Below the pieces are notes generated by a model, which saw nothing but the letters and a program-made list of their open reading frames with translations, searched no databases and was not told the DNA's origin. Below, piece after piece: positions 6,812 to 8,946 of a DNA stretch of 8,946 nucleotides (position 1 is its first letter; each line of letters starts with the position of its first letter). This DNA is from Elusimicrobiota bacterium (lineage in GTDB: Bacteria; CG03; SLGR01; PWQF01). The stretch covers positions 1 to 8,946 of the forward strand of contig PWOI01000164.1 of the NCBI GenBank assembly GCA_003557485.1. Direction: 5' to 3'. A program made the position numbers and the translations under genes.

Positions 6812-7845
6812 CCCCATGTCCTGGCAGGGTACATAGGTAACACTTTGGTTTTCTTCCCAAGCTCATTTTCAATATACTCCATCGGTGTCAGATAATCAAG
6901 AGTCTGATGGGGTCTGTTGTAATTGTACTCTACCAGCCACTGTGTTAAATTTCTATTAAAACTGTCGCAATTAAGTTCAAAATTACCATCATTGAGCCAC
7001 TCATATTCAAGGGTCTGGTTAAACCTTTCTATTTCAGGGTTATCCTTTGGCGTTTTAACCCTGGAAAAATATCTGGTAATTCCCAAAGATTTAGCCGCCC
7101 TGTCGAAATAGTGCGAAAATTCCGATCCATTATCTGTCAGCAGGTTTTCTATAGGCTTGCCTATCACGTACTGGAGCCTGTAGAGAAAATCCTTTGCCGC
7201 TATTGAGCTTTTGTTCTTATACATCCTTGCATATCCCATCTTACTGGCATGGTCTACAGATGTCAGGATATATCTCTTGGAGCTATCCCAGTACATTACT
7301 ATCGTGTCCAGCTGCAGCAGAAACCATAATCTGTTTTCTTTTTTCAGCTGTGTTATCCGTTTCTTTTGTTTCTCTCTTGCCCGGGCCCGTTTCCTTGCTG
7401 TTTTTTCTGCTTTTATCTGATCCGGGTAAAGGCTGTGTTTTCGTATTACCCGTTCTATTTTCCACGTAGATATAGTTTCAGAATATTTCTTTTCATAGAG
7501 CACTTTTAACTTTTTCTTTCCGTAGTGCATATGCTTTCTTCTGAGCTCTTTTATCCTTATCTCCTGCTGGAGGCTTACCTGCCATTTACGCTTATTAATG
7601 GGCTCTTTTGACTGGTCCAGAAGCTCTTCCAGGTGTTCGTTGCTCTCTTTAAAGCGGTTATGCCATTTATAGAAGGTCTTGCGGGATATACCGAAATGAC
7701 GGCTTGTTTTGGCCGCATTTTCTTTTCCCTGGGTCTGGTAGAATATCATCCACTCCAGTCTCAGCTGGGCATTGGCCGGAAGTTTCCATTTACAGGCTTT
7801 TTCCCGCCATTTGTCATATTTTGTTTTTACAGAACTTTCTTTCAT
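6808..7845 (-). CDS. IS481-like DDE transposase
   Basis: This single-ORF transposase of 345 residues has a normal length for the IS481 group. An N-terminal helix-turn-helix lies at about 42-65 (AAKTSRHFGISRKTFYKW), followed by a basic linker (75-170). The rve integrase core carries D180 in LLQLDTIV, D238 in LTDNGSEF and E273 in PEIERFNQT; the D238-E273 spacing gives a proper DD35E triad, so the enzyme looks catalytically intact. The C-terminal YNYNRPHQTLDYLTPMEY is typical of the family. The ATG at 7845 has AGGAG placed 6 nt upstream, a strong start. An extended -10 promoter lies in the adjacent inverted repeat. Its coding end reaches to or just beyond the left terminal repeat, and its stop overlaps the -35 box of the next transcription unit. 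I see no frameshift or internal stop. Family membership is judged by motifs and single-ORF structure. Confidence 0.93.
   Translation of the reverse strand: MKESSVKTKYDKWREKACKWKLPANAQLRLEWMIFYQTQGKENAAKTSRHFGISRKTFYKWHNRFKESNEHLEELLDQSKEPINKRKWQVSLQQEIRIKELRRKHMHYGKKKLKVLYEKKYSETISTWKIERVIRKHSLYPDQIKAEKTARKRARAREKQKKRITQLKKENRLWFLLQLDTIVMYWDSSKRYILTSVDHASKMGYARMYKNKSSIAAKDFLYRLQYVIGKPIENLLTDNGSEFSHYFDRAAKSLGITRYFSRVKTPKDNPEIERFNQTLEYEWLNDGNFELNCDSFNRNLTQWLVEYNYNRPHQTLDYLTPMEYIENELGKKTKVLPMYPARTWG
6831..6848 (+). repeat. Left terminal inverted repeat core of the IS
   Basis: ACATAGGTAACACTTTGG pairs with the right-hand copy at 7887-7905, differing by one substitution (A/G) and a one-base T-run difference. 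It lies inside the last codons of the transposase gene, encoding the KVLPMY region. Confidence 0.8.
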
Positions 7846-7880
7846 GGGCAGCTCCTCTGGTATCTTTTATCTCTTGTGTG

Positions 7881-7889
7881 ATTATACCA
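7881..7889 (-). promoter_or_regulatory. Extended -10 promoter of the transposase
   Basis: The minus strand reads TGGTATAAT, a perfect TATAAT (7886-7881) preceded by the TGn extended -10 motif. No good -35 hexamer is visible at 16-18 bp spacing, which is compatible with an extended -10 promoter. It lies 35 bp before the transposase ATG and within or next to the inverted repeat, a common arrangement in insertion sequences. Confidence 0.6.
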
Positions 7890-7905
7890 AAAGTGTTACC
7901 CATGT
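7887..7905 (-). repeat. Right terminal inverted repeat core of the IS
   Basis: On the minus strand this reads ACATGGGTAACACTTTTGG and matches the left repeat at 6831-6848. It lies upstream of the transposase start and runs directly into the transposase -10 box. Confidence 0.8.
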
Positions 7906-7943
7906 TTCTCAGCCTAGTCAGCCCTGAACCCGTTAACAGGCCC

Positions 7944-8946
7944 TCAGGCCAGGTAAGAGATAAAAAGGGTTGAAAGCCCAAGATATACGCTGACCCCGGT
8001 TATATCCGTGAGAGTGGTGAGGAAGGGTCCGGTCATCATTGCCGGGTCCTTGCCCAGGGCCTTTATAAGAAAAGGCAAAGCCCCGCCCGCTATACCTGCA
8101 ACCAGAACGTTTATCCCCAGGGCCCCGCCCGCCAAAAGGCCCAGATACGGATTCCCTCTTAAACCGAAAGCTATAAGGCCGAAAAGGGTTCCCAGTAAAA
8201 ATCCGTTAAAAGCCCCCACGATTAATTCTTTTATGATAATCTTTCTGAGATCTCTTATCTTTGCCTCACCCAGGGCTATACTTCTTATGGATACGGAGAG
8301 AGACTGTATGCCGACATTCCCGCCCATATCCGTTATCATTGGGATAAAGGCCGCCAGCAGGGCAACTGCCGCTATGGTGGCCTCAAAGCGGGTTATTACC
8401 GCTACCGCCCCCAGGTTAAGAATAATATTTCCCGCCATCCAGGGGAGCCTCCCCCTTGCCGCTTTTAGGGGAGAGGTAAAAAAAGTCTCCTCATAAGTTC
8501 CGGCATAAGATGAAATAAGGTTGTGGGCCCGGGAAGATAAAACTCTCATAGCATCGTCAAAAGTAATTACCCCTTCAATGGCGCCTTCATTGTCCGTGAC
8601 CGGAAGCATAGTCAGCCTCCGGTTTTTTATTATTTCCGCCGCCTCAAAAGCGGGGTCATCCCCTCGCACTGCCGTCACATCTTTTCTTACAAGCTCCTTT
8701 ATACGCATCTTTCCTTCCGCTCTTAAAAGGTCCTTTACTGAAACCACGCCGTAAAGACGGCCGGCTTCATCCAGCACATATACGTAAGGGCGCCGGTCAA
8801 TTTCTGCCGGGGCAGACATTATTGATTCCAGCGTTTCTTCCACGCTCCTTTCCATGTTTACCGAAAGAAAAATCGGCGACATCACCCTTCCACTGCTCTG
8901 CCGGGGATATGCCTGAACCCTTTCAAGGTGGGACTTAATTTTTGCA
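7944..8946 (-). CDS. mgtE: Magnesium transporter MgtE, N-terminally incomplete in this window
   Basis: The frame is open to the right edge: 333 codons are visible, and the GTG at 8885 is internal rather than the true start, because upstream residues (AYPRQSSGRVMSP) match the end of the MgtE N domain. Two CBS domains follow at about visible residues 21-80 and 84-138 and form the cytosolic Mg2+-sensing part. A membrane domain follows at about 168-332 with five hydrophobic segments. Conserved signatures are PMITDMGGNVGIQS (202-215) and GPFLTTLTDITG (306-317); the TLTD aspartate corresponds to the pore Mg2+-binding Asp432 of the Thermus thermophilus channel. The C-terminus ends normally after the last segment (LSTLFISYLA). 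MgtE is a gated Mg2+ channel of the inner membrane. No terminator is visible after the stop, and an insertion sequence begins about 25 bp beyond. It appears unrelated to the downstream operon. Confidence 0.95.
   Translation of the reverse strand, partial: AKIKSHLERVQAYPRQSSGRVMSPIFLSVNMERSVEETLESIMSAPAEIDRRPYVYVLDEAGRLYGVVSVKDLLRAEGKMRIKELVRKDVTAVRGDDPAFEAAEIIKNRRLTMLPVTDNEGAIEGVITFDDAMRVLSSRAHNLISSYAGTYEETFFTSPLKAARGRLPWMAGNIILNLGAVAVITRFEATIAAVALLAAFIPMITDMGGNVGIQSLSVSIRSIALGEAKIRDLRKIIIKELIVGAFNGFLLGTLFGLIAFGLRGNPYLGLLAGGALGINVLVAGIAGGALPFLIKALGKDPAMMTGPFLTTLTDITGVSVYLGLSTLFISYLA

Larger units (their letters stand above)
6817..7920 (-). mobile_element. IS481-like insertion sequence, about 1.1 kb
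   Basis: The element carries one intact transposase ORF flanked by imperfect inverted repeats. The strong repeat core is ACATAGGTAACACTTTGG (6831-6848) against CCAAAAGTGTTACCCATGT (7887-7905), its inverse apart from one substitution and one extra base. A weaker match extends outward, so that both ends can begin with TG: TGTCCTGG from 6817 and TGACTAGG inward from 7920. I find no convincing target-site duplication next to these ends, so the exact boundaries are uncertain and the insertion may be old. It lies between the mgtE stop codon and the riboswitch operon. Confidence 0.75.

Noticed and set aside
7905-7935. Target-site duplication flanking the insertion sequence
   Set aside because: Bases outside the two candidate IS ends (cccca on the left, gccct on the right) do not match, and shifting the ends gave no better pair.
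7929-7943. Near-palindrome around GTTAAC just after the mgtE stop
   Set aside because: It is too short and imperfect to call an operator, and no T-run follows to make it a terminator.
8008-8496. A 162-codon plus-strand open frame opposite mgtE
   Set aside because: It lies wholly antisense to conserved MgtE membrane-domain codons and its product is Arg/Pro/Ala-rich low-complexity, as expected of a shadow frame.
8883-8885. GTG at 8885 as the start of a short MgtE
   Set aside because: The frame stays open to the window edge and the upstream residues match the MgtE N domain, so this is an internal valine and the gene is simply cut by the window.
1-8946. CRISPR array, tRNA or rRNA genes
   Set aside because: No regularly spaced direct repeats, cloverleaf-like segments or recognisable rRNA stretches were seen on either strand.

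Overview
The window looks like bacterial chromosome. Every supported gene lies on the minus strand. Sec-type signal peptides, a sigma70-like promoter and a GEMM-class leader RNA suggest a diderm (Gram-negative-type) bacterium or a related candidate phylum. I cannot name the organism from the sequence.

Layout in transcription order (high to low coordinates): (1) 7944-8946 is the C-terminal two-thirds of an MgtE magnesium transporter/channel whose start lies outside the window. (2) About 6817-7920 is a single-ORF IS481-like insertion sequence with an intact DDE transposase (6808-7845) and imperfect terminal inverted repeats. (3) 6610-6811 is a compact regulatory region: a TTGACA / 17 bp / TATGAA promoter, a cyclic-di-GMP-I (GEMM-I) type riboswitch aptamer (6666-6750) and a rho-independent terminator (6610-6647). 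The terminator ends only 20 bp before the next start codon. (4) 1-6590 is a six-gene unit: an unrecognised small exported protein with a C-terminal membrane segment (6114-6590), two exported HEAT-repeat paralogues (5346-6023 and 4678-5349), a 1034-residue membrane protein fusing an MFS-like core, a spermidine-synthase-like domain and TPR repeats (1574-4678), an exported TPR protein (681-1577), and an unrecognised exported protein that runs off the left edge (1-676).

The last five genes are tightly coupled: GTGA, TGATG and ATGA stop/start overlaps, then a 4-nt gap. A 12-bp intercistronic stem-loop sits between the first and second genes. I see no other terminator inside the unit, so the simplest reading is one transcript whose entry is set by the riboswitch and terminator.

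The main point of interest is a c-di-GMP-type transcriptional switch in front of an uncharacterised envelope gene set: five extracytoplasmic proteins, three of them HEAT/TPR scaffolds, plus one multi-domain membrane protein. The synthase-like domain lacks the acidic residues expected of a true aminopropyltransferase. Its function is not resolvable from the sequence. An IS481-like element now sits directly upstream, with the end of its transposase gene overlapping the -35 box.
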